Assembly (NCBI GenBank): GCA_030530785.1
Contig: JAUMUJ010000002.1
Location: forward strand, 43,068-107,067
Direction of reading: 5' to 3'
DNA from: Moraxella sp.
Lineage (GTDB): Bacteria > Pseudomonadota > Gammaproteobacteria > Pseudomonadales > Moraxellaceae
Length of the DNA: 64,000 nucleotides
The notes beneath the pieces are model-generated. The model searched no databases, had not been told where the DNA came from, and saw only the letters and a list, made by a program, of their open reading frames with translations. Numbering within the stretch: the first letter of the stretch is position 1; each line of letters opens with the position of its first letter. This document shows positions 22,654 to 30,966 of the stretch, in pieces. A program made the position numbers and the translations under genes.

Positions 22654-23016
22654 TTAGTTATCACGCTTTACTCGGATAACTTTGCCTGTTACGGCGTTGA
22701 TTTTCACTTCGTATTTGGTGCGACCTGACACCACGTCCACATCATAAGTCGCTGTGCCATAGTCATCATCGTAGCTGTCATAGTCAATTTCAGTAACACG
22801 ACCACCTTTTACCTGACTTTTGGCTATCTGCCCTGCTCTTTGGCGAGAGATGACGGCTTGTTTGCCTGATTGAGCCTTGCCAGAGTAGACTTTTGTGGTT
22901 TGGGTACGGCGGGGGCGATAATCATCGTCATCATAATCATCGTCCGCCATCGCAGGAGCAGAAACAGATAAGACAAGACCTGCTAAGATGGTGGCTAAAA
23001 ATTTTTTATTTAACAT
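22654..23016 (-). CDS. Exported PepSY-domain protein
   Basis: A 120-residue secreted protein. The signal peptide MLNKKFLATILAGLVLSVSAPAMA is followed by a very acidic stretch (DDDYDDDDY), a basic linker (RPRRTQTTK), then one PepSY domain (about 55-118) with ISRQRAGQIAKSQVKGGRVTEIDYD and the ending YEVKINAVTGKVIRVKRD typical of the family. Such small periplasmic proteins are thought to modulate proteases or bind metal. The Asp run could bind cations. It is a single gene; no partner is evident. Confidence 0.85.
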   Translation of the reverse strand: MLNKKFLATILAGLVLSVSAPAMADDDYDDDDYRPRRTQTTKVYSGKAQSGKQAVISRQRAGQIAKSQVKGGRVTEIDYDSYDDDYGTATYDVDVVSGRTKYEVKINAVTGKVIRVKRDN

Positions 23017-23124
23017 CGTGATTCTCCAAGCAAACTTAGGGTTTTATTAAGCCATCGTGTGATTTGACTTAATGGGTTTATTATGCCAAATAAAACTTAG
23101 TGTACACTTAGCAAAAAAACAGCA

Positions 23125-24636
23125 TTACAAATCCATCACGCCCGTAATATCCACAGGGGTCATTGTGCCATGCTTGGCATGGTCGCCACGTTTATTTTGC
23201 AAGGCTTTTAAATACTGCTCATCAATGTCGCCTGCCACATAGACTCCATCAAATACTGAGCAGTCAAATTCGCTTACCTTGCTGTATTTGGTATTATTGA
23301 CCGCATGGATTAGGTCATCAAGGTCTTGAAAAATCAAACGGTCAGCCCCGATGATTTGGCGAACTTCTTCCACACTTCTGCCTGATGAGATGAGTTCACT
23401 GCGAACAGGCATATCAATGCCATAGACATTTGGATAAATCACAGGCGGGGCAACGGACGCAAAAAAGACGTTTTTTGCCCCTGCGTCTCGTGCCATTTGG
23501 ATAATCTCATGGCAAGTCGTGCCACGCACGATGGAGTCATCTACCAGCAGTACATTACGGTTTTTAAATTCCAGTGAGATAGCGTTGAGTTTTTGTCGGA
23601 CGCTTTTTTTACGCAAAGATTGACCGGGCATGATAAAAGTGCGACCGATGTAGCGGTTTTTGTTAAAACCCTCACGGTATTTTACCCCCAAATGCAATGC
23701 CAACTCTAATGCCGAGTTGCGAGAGGTATCAGGAATGGGAATGACCACATCAATGTCGTGGTGCTCACCCCATTCACGCAAGATTTTTTGAGCAAGTCTC
23801 TCTCCCATACGCATACGGGCTTTATGCACAGAGATGTTATCAATGATGCTGTCAGGGCGAGCAAAATAGACATATTCAAAAATACAAGGCGTGTGTTTGG
23901 CATCAAGGACACATTGGCGACTGTGGACATTATAAGACAAGTCAATAAACATCGCTTCGCCTGCCTGTATGTCTCTGACCACTTCAAAACCCAATGCCGT
24001 CAATGCCACCGACTCACTGGCGACCATATGCTCCACTCCTTCGGGAGTCAGTCTGCGACCATAGACGAGCGGGCGAATGCCATTGGGGTCTCTAAATGCA
24101 AGCATGCCATGCCCTGCTATCATGGCAACCACCGCATACGCCCCTTGACAACGCCGATAGACCGCCCCTAAGGCGTTAAAAATATCATCAGGCGTGAGCG
24201 TGGGTGTTTGGTATTTTTGCAGTTCGTTGGCAAAAATATTTAATAAGACCTCAGAGTCTGAGTTGGTGTTAAGATGACGGCGGTCTTGTTTACATAACTC
24301 TTTGGCAAGGGTATCGGCATTGGTTAGGTTGCCGTTATGAGCCAATGCAATGCCATAGGGCGAATTTACATACAATGGCTGGGCTTCGGCAGTACTTGAT
24401 GTGCCTGCTGTTGGATAGCGGACGTGTCCTATGCCAAATTTACCCACCAAACGTACCATATGTTTGTTTAAAAAAACATCACGCACCATGCCGTTATCTT
24501 TACGCAGATAAAAACGGTCGTCTTTTAAGGTGGTAATGCCTGCCGCATCTTGCCCCCGATGTTGCAACATGGTTAAACCATCATACAACAGTTGATTGAC
24601 CGCTTCATTTGCACAAATACCAATCACACCACACAT
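23125..24636 (-). CDS. purF: Amidophosphoribosyltransferase
   Basis: A 503-residue enzyme for the first committed step of purine synthesis (PRPP plus glutamine to phosphoribosylamine). It starts MCGVIGI, so Cys2 becomes the N-terminal nucleophile after methionine removal, without a propeptide. [12 protein letters not shown] and the PRPP loop [13 protein letters not shown] mark the two domains. ATG 24636 is chosen over a TTG four codons upstream because Cys must follow the initiator Met, and GGAG lies seven bases before it. It is the third gene of pyrD-cvpA-purF, 26 bases after cvpA. Confidence 0.97.
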   Translation of the reverse strand: MCGVIGICANEAVNQLLYDGLTMLQHRGQDAAGITTLKDDRFYLRKDNGMVRDVFLNKHMVRLVGKFGIGHVRYPTAGTSSTAEAQPLYVNSPYGIALAHNGNLTNADTLAKELCKQDRRHLNTNSDSEVLLNIFANELQKYQTPTLTPDDIFNALGAVYRRCQGAYAVVAMIAGHGMLAFRDPNGIRPLVYGRRLTPEGVEHMVASESVALTALGFEVVRDIQAGEAMFIDLSYNVHSRQCVLDAKHTPCIFEYVYFARPDSIIDNISVHKARMRMGERLAQKILREWGEHHDIDVVIPIPDTSRNSALELALHLGVKYREGFNKNRYIGRTFIMPGQSLRKKSVRQKLNAISLEFKNRNVLLVDDSIVRGTTCHEIIQMARDAGAKNVFFASVAPPVIYPNVYGIDMPVRSELISSGRSVEEVRQIIGADRLIFQDLDDLIHAVNNTKYSKVSEFDCSVFDGVYVAGDIDEQYLKALQNKRGDHAKHGTMTPVDITGVMDL

Positions 24637-24662
24637 AATTAACTCCAAAAATTATAAAAAAA

Positions 24663-25172
24663 TTAAACAGACTGATAAGGATTTTCCATTTCTTGCCAAA
24701 TGTCTTTTAATGCCTGACCGATGACTTCTTTGGTAACAGGAGCAAAAGGCAGTAACGATTGCATGAGTACCGATGAGCCAGCATTGGGCAGATGTGGCAG
24801 TATGGGAGAAGTGATACTTAATAAAATCAATACTTTAACGGTGTTTTTTACCACACCCAGTATCGCCCCGAGTATTTTATCTAACAATCCTAGTTTTAAC
24901 AACTTTAAGGTTTTTAAGATAAACCAACTGACAAGATGCATCAAACCAACAATGACAAGCACAACACACAAAAATGCCATCGTGATTTGCCAAACTCTAT
25001 TTTCAATCAAGGGCTGTAAAAATAAGGCAAAGATGGGAGCAAATTTTGATGCCAAAACCAACGCCAAAAGCCACCCCGCCAAAGAAAATATAGTTCTTAC
25101 CGCCCCCGCCATAAAACCACGCAACAATCCTATGGCAAGGATAAATAAAATTATCCCATCTATGGCGGTCAT
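24663..25172 (-). CDS. cvpA: CvpA family inner-membrane protein
   Basis: A 169-residue membrane protein with about four hydrophobic segments, starting [38 protein letters not shown], the CvpA signature of a charged-poor N-terminus with G(F/L)xxGxVR. In E. coli cvpA is also directly upstream of purF and is needed for colicin V export and envelope integrity. It overlaps the end of pyrD by four bases. Confidence 0.92.
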   Translation of the reverse strand: MTAIDGIILFILAIGLLRGFMAGAVRTIFSLAGWLLALVLASKFAPIFALFLQPLIENRVWQITMAFLCVVLVIVGLMHLVSWFILKTLKLLKLGLLDKILGAILGVVKNTVKVLILLSITSPILPHLPNAGSSVLMQSLLPFAPVTKEVIGQALKDIWQEMENPYQSV

Positions 25173-26212
25173 ACACCTAAATCTCTTTGTAAGTCTTTAT
25201 ATCCTGCGATGGATTGGACGCACTCTTGTACCAAAACAGGTCCACGATACACAAGCCCTGAATAAATCTGTACCGCACACGCCCCAGCTTTTAGCTTTCT
25301 GACCGCCAAATCACCACTGTCAATTCCGCCCACGCCGATTAAATCCACCTTACCTGCCAATCGTTCGGCAAATTTAGACAAAATCAACGTACTGGCATGA
25401 CTGAGCGGTCTGCCTGACAGTCCGCCCGTCTCTTCGCTGTGCTCAAAGTCTTCCACACCAATGCGTGAAATGGTGGTATTGGTAGCAATTAGTCCATCAA
25501 TGTTAAATTCTAACACCGTGTTGGCTATCTCATCAATCTGCTCATCGTCCAAATCGGGAGCGATTTTTAGGGCAATAGGCACATAAAAACCATAACTGGT
25601 CGCCAAACGGGCGTGGCAATTTTTGATGCCGTCAAGCAATTCGGATAATGCTGAGCCACTTTGTAGGGTGCGTAAATTTTTGGTGTTGGGGCTGGATATG
25701 TTAATCGTGATGTAGCTGGCGTACGGATAGACCCGTTCAAGACAATATACATAATCATCTAGGGCATTTTCTACGGGCGTGATGGCGTTTTTACCGATGT
25801 TAATGCCTAAAATGCCTTGATATTTGGCTTTTTTGACGTTGTTAATCAGATTGTCTACACCATCATTATTAAACCCCATACGATTAATAATCGCTCCTGC
25901 TTGGGGCAAACGAAACATACGGGGTTTGGGGTTACCGTCTTGGGGTTGTGGGGTTACTGTACCGATTTCTAGAAAACCAAAACCAAGCTCGGACAGTGCA
26001 TCTATGTATTCGCCATTTTTGTCAAGTCCTGCCGCCAGACCCACAGGATTGGCAAGATGGATACCCATACAAGAGGTTGGCATGGCTTGCTTTGGGTAGG
26101 CAAACCCTAAAAGTTTGGCTTTATTGACTTTTTGTAGTAATTCTAATGTCCACTCATGAGCTTGTTCTGGTGGCATACTGAACAAATAAGGGCGAATCAA
26201 TGCGTACGACAT
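25169..26212 (-). CDS. pyrD: Dihydroorotate dehydrogenase (quinone), class 2
   Basis: A 347-residue FMN enzyme of pyrimidine synthesis, membrane-associated and quinone-linked. N-terminal [19 protein letters not shown] is the class 2 membrane helix region. [19 protein letters not shown], catalytic [15 protein letters not shown] (Ser as base), [19 protein letters not shown] and [21 protein letters not shown] follow. Length matches E. coli PyrD (336) with small insertions. It is first in pyrD-cvpA-purF, placing pyrimidine and purine genes in one transcript. Confidence 0.96.
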   Translation of the reverse strand: MSYALIRPYLFSMPPEQAHEWTLELLQKVNKAKLLGFAYPKQAMPTSCMGIHLANPVGLAAGLDKNGEYIDALSELGFGFLEIGTVTPQPQDGNPKPRMFRLPQAGAIINRMGFNNDGVDNLINNVKKAKYQGILGINIGKNAITPVENALDDYVYCLERVYPYASYITINISSPNTKNLRTLQSGSALSELLDGIKNCHARLATSYGFYVPIALKIAPDLDDEQIDEIANTVLEFNIDGLIATNTTISRIGVEDFEHSEETGGLSGRPLSHASTLILSKFAERLAGKVDLIGVGGIDSGDLAVRKLKAGACAVQIYSGLVYRGPVLVQECVQSIAGYKDLQRDLGV

Positions 26213-26281
26213 GGTATTATCCGTTTTCGGTATTTTGCCAAAATTATATCACAAAATTCATTTTGTTCCTATGTTTGCCAT

Positions 26282-26776
26282 CTAAGGCTGTTTTGGGCTA
26301 AATCGCTCTACTTGTGTGGCAAAAGATGGGGCGATGACATCAGTTGTCAGTACCCGACATTCTGCCAAATCAAAAGTGCAGACTGGTAAATCATCCAGCA
26401 CAGACACCATTTTTGCCACAATCGGCATATGACAGATGATGGCAATGGTTTTGTCTTTATCATCATTTTGAAAGTGCTGTGTAATGACATTGTCAATACC
26501 ATTAAGCCCCATCTTTGGGTCATCATCGGGTGTAATGCCATTTAAAATCATCAAAGCAGGCGAGCGACCATTTGTGCTGAGAGTTTTTTGTAAAATGCGA
26601 GCGGTTTGTTCGGCACGATTAAAAGGACTTGTGATGATTAACTCCACATCATAAGATTGTGCCAAATGTTCTGCTGTTTCAAGGGCTTGGGCTTGACCAA
26701 AATCGGTTAAATTTCGTCCTGCATCATCAGCACAGTAGGCAGTGGCTTGACCGTGTCTTATAAAGATAAGTTTCAT
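26282..26776 (-). CDS. sixA: Phosphohistidine phosphatase SixA-like
   Basis: A 164-residue histidine-phosphatase fold protein. MKLIFIRHGQATAYCADDAGRNLTDFG carries the RHG nucleophile (His8), EQTARIL and a second His in IAIICHMPIVAKM complete the site. SixA removes phosphate from histidine phosphotransfer proteins such as ArcB or PTS-Ntr components. It is last of a five-gene minus-strand operon, two bases behind gpsA. Confidence 0.85.
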   Translation of the reverse strand: MKLIFIRHGQATAYCADDAGRNLTDFGQAQALETAEHLAQSYDVELIITSPFNRAEQTARILQKTLSTNGRSPALMILNGITPDDDPKMGLNGIDNVITQHFQNDDKDKTIAIICHMPIVAKMVSVLDDLPVCTFDLAECRVLTTDVIAPSFATQVERFSPKQP

Positions 26777-26778
26777 GG

Positions 26779-28074
26779 CTACTCCTTGTTGGGTTTGGCA
26801 TCTTTGCTTGCCTTTAAAACTTCGCTAAATTCTTTGGATAAGGTGTCGTTACTGACATCGTGTGGCATGACAAACTCCACATCACTTCTAAAACCTGTTT
26901 CCATAAGATTAAGAGCCACACCAAGAGCGGATTTATTTTCATACAATACAGCATACAAAGCGTGCGTAATGGGCATATACACCCCAAGTTTGCTGGCTTG
27001 TTCATGGACTTGGGCGATGGTGTTTACCCCTTCGGCGGTCTGTCCTAATTTTTTGATGGCACTGTTAAGCGGTATGCCTTTGCCAAGCATATGACCGATT
27101 TGATAATTTCGGCTCAGTGTGGAGTTGCAAGTGGCGTACAAATCACCCACTCCCGCTAGTCCCAAAAAGGTCAAAGGGTTAGCTCCGACCGCCACCCCAA
27201 ATCGGCTCATCTCCGCCAATGCTCGGGTCAGCAGTAGGGCTTTGGTATTTTCGCCCACGCCATAGGCGTTTGCCATACCCATTGCCACCGCATAGATGTT
27301 TTTTAATGCCCCGCCAAGCTCCACACCCTTGATGTCATCAGATGCAAACACCCGAAAAAACGCACTGTGCAAGGCGGTTTGTACCGCAAGACGTAATGGC
27401 TCTGACTGACTGGCAATCACGGTGGCGGTCGGCATATTATCCATGATTTCTGCCGCCAAATTTGGACCGCTCATTACCCCAAAATTTACCTGAGGTAACT
27501 CTTCTTGGATAATCTCACTCATCAGAGCAAACGTGCCTTTTTCTATGCCTTTGGTCAATGAAATGACCGCTTGGTGTGTGATGTGTGGGGCGATGGTTCT
27601 TAGGATTTCACGCACCACCGAGCTTGGCACAACCACAAACACCAAATCCCGACCTTTGATGGTTTCAATCAAGTCATGACTAAACATCAAACGAGAATCT
27701 AGTTTATGGTTGGGTAGGTATTTTTTGTTAATACGGGTTTTTTGTAGGGCTTGGGCGGTGGCTTCATCTCTGACCCATTGCATGACATCACAGCCATTTT
27801 TGACGGCGATATCTGCCATTGCCGTGCCAAAACTACCTCCACCCAGCACGGCGATTTTTAAGGGGGTTTCCATTTGTTTGGAGTCAATCTTTACCCCCAA
27901 AGCATCCGCATCTAGGGGTTTTTTAAACTTTTTAAAACGAGATAATTTAGCCAAATTCGCCAAATTCGCCAAAACCGCTTCCTTGTCTTCAAAAAGCTGT
28001 TTGGCATCATCAATGCCTTGTGTTGCCACGTCCATGATTTTTTGGACTTTGGGATTTTTTTTGGACAATTTCAT
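26779..28074 (-). CDS. gpsA: Glycerol-3-phosphate dehydrogenase [NAD(P)+] with N-terminal extension
   Basis: A 431-residue GpsA, which reduces dihydroxyacetone phosphate to sn-glycerol-3-phosphate for phospholipid synthesis. The NAD loop IAVLGGGSFGTAMADIA starts near residue 72, then SLTKGIE, SGPNLAAEI and GALKNIYAVAMG with the catalytic lysine, and GLAGVGDLYATC. Classic GpsA (about 339) begins at the NAD loop; this one has about 67 extra basic, helical residues (KKNPKVQKIMDVATQGIDDAKQ...) including ANL repeats. ATG 27873 just before METPLKIAVLGGG is an alternative start but has a poor ribosome site. It lies five bases behind the nitroreductase gene. Confidence 0.93.
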   Translation of the reverse strand: MKLSKKNPKVQKIMDVATQGIDDAKQLFEDKEAVLANLANLAKLSRFKKFKKPLDADALGVKIDSKQMETPLKIAVLGGGSFGTAMADIAVKNGCDVMQWVRDEATAQALQKTRINKKYLPNHKLDSRLMFSHDLIETIKGRDLVFVVVPSSVVREILRTIAPHITHQAVISLTKGIEKGTFALMSEIIQEELPQVNFGVMSGPNLAAEIMDNMPTATVIASQSEPLRLAVQTALHSAFFRVFASDDIKGVELGGALKNIYAVAMGMANAYGVGENTKALLLTRALAEMSRFGVAVGANPLTFLGLAGVGDLYATCNSTLSRNYQIGHMLGKGIPLNSAIKKLGQTAEGVNTIAQVHEQASKLGVYMPITHALYAVLYENKSALGVALNLMETGFRSDVEFVMPHDVSNDTLSKEFSEVLKASKDAKPNKE

Positions 28075-28079
28075 CAGGT

Positions 28080-28655
28080 CTACTCACAAAAACGCACAAA
28101 CTCATCAAAAGCGACATCATCACGCTTGGGCATGATGACATCACTGCTACCAACATAAATAAAGCCACAAATCAAGTTATCATCAGACACACCAAAATGC
28201 TCTTTAATGATGGCATGATTGACCAAATCTCCCGTCCGCCAAACGCTGTCATAACCCATAGATTTTAGGGCAAGCAGTAGGTTTTGAATGACTGCCCCCA
28301 CGCACAAAAGCTGTTCAAATTCAGGCACTTTTGGGTGGGATTTATAATCGGTTGCCACCGTGATAATCATGGGGGCTCGTTTTGGCATATTGATGAGTTT
28401 GGTGCAGGCGGGTTCATCTAGGGTTTCGCCGTTTTGGGTTGCCCTGTCAAGCCCTGCCTTTAACAGCACTTGCCCAAATTTATCCAACGCCACCCCCGTC
28501 ATCACACTAAACCGATAGGGTCTTAGCTCTTTGTGGTCGGGAGCTGTCATGGCAGTCTTAATGGCAAGGGTCAGCTCATCTGTTGTTGGCGTGGGGCTCA
28601 TAAGTTTGCCGATACTACGGCGGGCGTGTATGGTGGTGATGGTGTCTGTGTTCAT
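28080..28655 (-). CDS. Nitroreductase family protein (YdjA-like)
   Basis: A 191-residue FMN-dependent nitroreductase-fold protein: HARRSIGKLMSPTPTTDEL at the N-terminus (the FMN-binding RRS motif), APDHKELRPYRFSVM, a central VGAVIQNLLLALKSMGYDSVWRTG, and GFIYVGSSD at the C-terminus. This pattern is that of the compact YdjA type, thought to be a dihydroflavin-like oxidoreductase with unknown physiological substrate. It sits one base after zapE and five before gpsA. Confidence 0.88.
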   Translation of the reverse strand: MNTDTITTIHARRSIGKLMSPTPTTDELTLAIKTAMTAPDHKELRPYRFSVMTGVALDKFGQVLLKAGLDRATQNGETLDEPACTKLINMPKRAPMIITVATDYKSHPKVPEFEQLLCVGAVIQNLLLALKSMGYDSVWRTGDLVNHAIIKEHFGVSDDNLICGFIYVGSSDVIMPKRDDVAFDEFVRFCE

Positions 28656-28656
28656 G

Positions 28657-29748
28657 TTAGTCTAGCCTGTGCTCTTGTATTAAATAATCTTCTGACTGCA
28701 TTTCTAGCAGGCGTGAGCGTGTCCGTTCAATTTCAAAGGCCAATTTTTCGCCTTGATACAGTTCTAAAATGGACTGTTCGGCACGCACCAGTAATTTTAC
28801 CCGACGGTCATAAAACTCGTCCACCAAATAGATAAACCGCCGTGTCGGGTCCATAAAAGTATCGGTCAAGGCTGGTACATTATCTATCAGTACCGTGTTA
28901 TAATCATTGGCAAGCTCAATAAAATCACTTGCCGAACGTGGCTCTAAACATAACTGCCGAAAATTAACAAGCAAAGTCGTTTCGGTGCGTTTGATGATGT
29001 CTACCGTCCGCCCACCCACTACAATGGGGTCAGTCATGACCGCCTGTCCGCTTGTCAATGTGTCAAAACGCTCAGACAGCCAACCATCTGTCTCTTTGGA
29101 TAATGGCGAAACATACAGCTTGGCTTGTTTTAGCAGTCTTAAACGGTAATCTACGCCCGCATCAATGTTCATCACGGTGGTGTGCTTTTCTACTTGGGCG
29201 ATGGCAGGCAAAAAACGATGGCGATGAATGCCATTTTTATACAATCCTGATGGCTCAATGTTGGACGTGGCAACAAGTGTAATACCCTTATCAAACAGCA
29301 TGGTGAACAAATCCCCCAAAATCATCGCATCAGAGACATTGGAGACAAAAAACTCATCAAAACAAATGACCACCGCTTCATCATGGATAATGTCTGCCAC
29401 TTTTTTTAGGGGGTCGGCTTGACCACGCAAGGCAACCAGCTCTTTTTGTACCCGTTGCATAAAATGATGAAAATGCAGACGCATCTTTTTTTGAATGGGC
29501 AAACTGTCATAAAACATATCCATGAGCCACGTTTTGCCGCGCCCTACCCCGCCCCACATATACAAGCCTTTGGGGGCAGATGGTTTTGATTTGAACAAGC
29601 TGGCAAAAAATCCTGTCTCTTGGTTTTGACTTTTGATGATTTCATGATATAAATCATCAAGATATTTTACCGCTTGGGCTTGTACGTCATCACGACTGAA
29701 CTCTCCCGTAGCAAGGGCGGATTCGTACTTTTGTAAAGGTGTTTGCAT
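28657..29748 (-). CDS. zapE: Cell division protein ZapE (AFG1-like ATPase)
   Basis: A 363-residue AAA-type ATPase of the AFG1/YhcM family. Walker A is GLYMWGGVGRGKTWLMDMFY (about residue 61-80), Walker B VVICFDEFFVSNVSDAMIL, and sensor ATSNIEPSGLYKNGI. In E. coli, ZapE associates with the Z-ring and affects FtsZ bundling at late division and under oxygen limitation. It starts 17 bases after the alpha/beta hydrolase stop and ends one base before the next gene, inside a tight operon. Confidence 0.94.
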   Translation of the reverse strand: MQTPLQKYESALATGEFSRDDVQAQAVKYLDDLYHEIIKSQNQETGFFASLFKSKPSAPKGLYMWGGVGRGKTWLMDMFYDSLPIQKKMRLHFHHFMQRVQKELVALRGQADPLKKVADIIHDEAVVICFDEFFVSNVSDAMILGDLFTMLFDKGITLVATSNIEPSGLYKNGIHRHRFLPAIAQVEKHTTVMNIDAGVDYRLRLLKQAKLYVSPLSKETDGWLSERFDTLTSGQAVMTDPIVVGGRTVDIIKRTETTLLVNFRQLCLEPRSASDFIELANDYNTVLIDNVPALTDTFMDPTRRFIYLVDEFYDRRVKLLVRAEQSILELYQGEKLAFEIERTRSRLLEMQSEDYLIQEHRLD

Positions 29749-29765
29749 AATTTTTCCTAATCAAA

Positions 29766-30419
29766 TCACAAATCAGACCGTAAAGCATCATCAAGCTCAC
29801 GAAGTCTGCCATTAAAAAAATGCCCCGTATCTTGAATGACGTGTGTGCGTAATCTAAACTTATCGGCAAATTTTACCATGCTGTTGGGATTTACCCACTC
29901 ATCATCATCGCCATAAATCATCAATGTATCAACGGGCAATCTTAGTCCTGTGGGGTCATTTTTTTCTATGGACGGGGCGATGAGTACCAATTTATCCAAA
30001 TTTATCAATGGATTATCCACCAAAAAATCCGCCACCCGACACGCCACAAACCCCCCAAAAGAAAATCCACATACAGTCAATCTGTCCAAATGGATTTGTC
30101 TATTTTTGGCTTCATCTATCGCCCATCTTAGTACCGCAAGTGTATCAAAAAATTCGCCATCACCATATTCTATCTGTCCCGATGACGTTCCCACGCCCCG
30201 ATAATTAAAACGAACGACACTCATGCCACGCTCTCTATAATGCCGATAAGCGGTTGTGATGACTTTATTGTTCATGTCGCCCCCTGCTTTGGGATTGGGA
30301 TGACACAATATCGCCAAAGTACCATTATTTTGCCATGTGGCATCCACTTCCAGCACGCCATCATCACTCAAATGAGAAGCGGGTATCAAAGTCGTTTTTA
30401 TGGGATTTTTCATCATCAT
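29766..30419 (-). CDS. Alpha/beta hydrolase (COG2945-like)
   Basis: A 217-residue cytoplasmic alpha/beta hydrolase. ILCHPNPKAGGDMNNKV marks the oxyanion loop, VVRFNYRGVGTSSGQ the family NYRGxGxS motif, GFSFGGFVACRVA the nucleophilic serine elbow, MIYGDDDEWV the acid, and DTGHFFNGRL the histidine. It is the first gene of the operon leading to zapE, a nitroreductase gene, gpsA and sixA. The substrate is unknown. Two ATGs at 30419 and 30416 are possible starts. Confidence 0.88.
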   Translation of the reverse strand: MMMKNPIKTTLIPASHLSDDGVLEVDATWQNNGTLAILCHPNPKAGGDMNNKVITTAYRHYRERGMSVVRFNYRGVGTSSGQIEYGDGEFFDTLAVLRWAIDEAKNRQIHLDRLTVCGFSFGGFVACRVADFLVDNPLINLDKLVLIAPSIEKNDPTGLRLPVDTLMIYGDDDEWVNPNSMVKFADKFRLRTHVIQDTGHFFNGRLRELDDALRSDL

Positions 30420-30501
30420 TTACCAAAAAATTTACCCATTATAGCACTTTTTAACCGCATTTCATAAAATACAAAATTTTTTTAAAATTAAGAAAAATTT
30501 C

Positions 30502-30530
30502 TTGACAAAATGATACAACCGTGAGATTTA
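30502..30530 (+). promoter_or_regulatory. Candidate promoter for the small lipoprotein gene
   Basis: A perfect -35 TTGACA at 30502-30507 is followed at 17-18 bases by GATTTAT, a weak -10. The start codon lies 80 bases further downstream in very AT-rich DNA. Confidence 0.45.
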
Positions 30531-30609
30531 TCCTTTGTAAATTGGTGTTATAGTTTATTTTGAATTTTTTATGTTTTGTTTTTATTTTTAAGGTTTTTTA
30601 AAAAAGATT

Positions 30610-30966
30610 ATGTTAAATAAAATCGTATTTACTGGCATCGGCATGGTATGTTTTTTAACCGCTTGTCAAAGCACGCCAAGTGTGCCTGTCATCGCTCGGG
30701 CGGATAATACCTTTGAAATCACAGGTTTAGGCTCAACCAAACTTAAAGCCCAAACATCTGCCCTAAATGACGCAAAAAAACACTGTGGTTCAAAAACCCC
30801 CATTGTCATCAGCGACAGCACCACTTATAATGGTGTCATTGATGAAAAAATGGGCAGAGTGATAGAGCAAGGCGTGGGCGTGCTTGGGACAGTATTGGGT
30901 GCGACCACCCCAAATCTTAGCCGTGATGATGACTACGAATATCAGATCAAATTTCGCTGTCAATAA
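30610..30966 (+). CDS. Small lipoprotein of unknown function
   Basis: A 118-residue protein with a lipoprotein signal peptide ending in LTACQS (lipobox cysteine about residue 19). The mature part has an alternating beta/alpha pattern (FEITGLGSTKLKAQTSALNDAKKHCGS), a glycine-rich GRVIEQGVGVLGTVLGATTP segment, and a final cysteine in IKFRCQ that could pair with Cys54. I do not recognise the family with certainty. The last 20 bases overlap the 3' end of recD on the other strand, so neither gene has its own terminator there. Confidence 0.75.
   Translation: MLNKIVFTGIGMVCFLTACQSTPSVPVIARADNTFEITGLGSTKLKAQTSALNDAKKHCGSKTPIVISDSTTYNGVIDEKMGRVIEQGVGVLGTVLGATTPNLSRDDDYEYQIKFRCQ

Noticed and set aside
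23758..24171. 137-codon frame opposite purF
   Set aside because: Lies wholly over conserved purF motifs.
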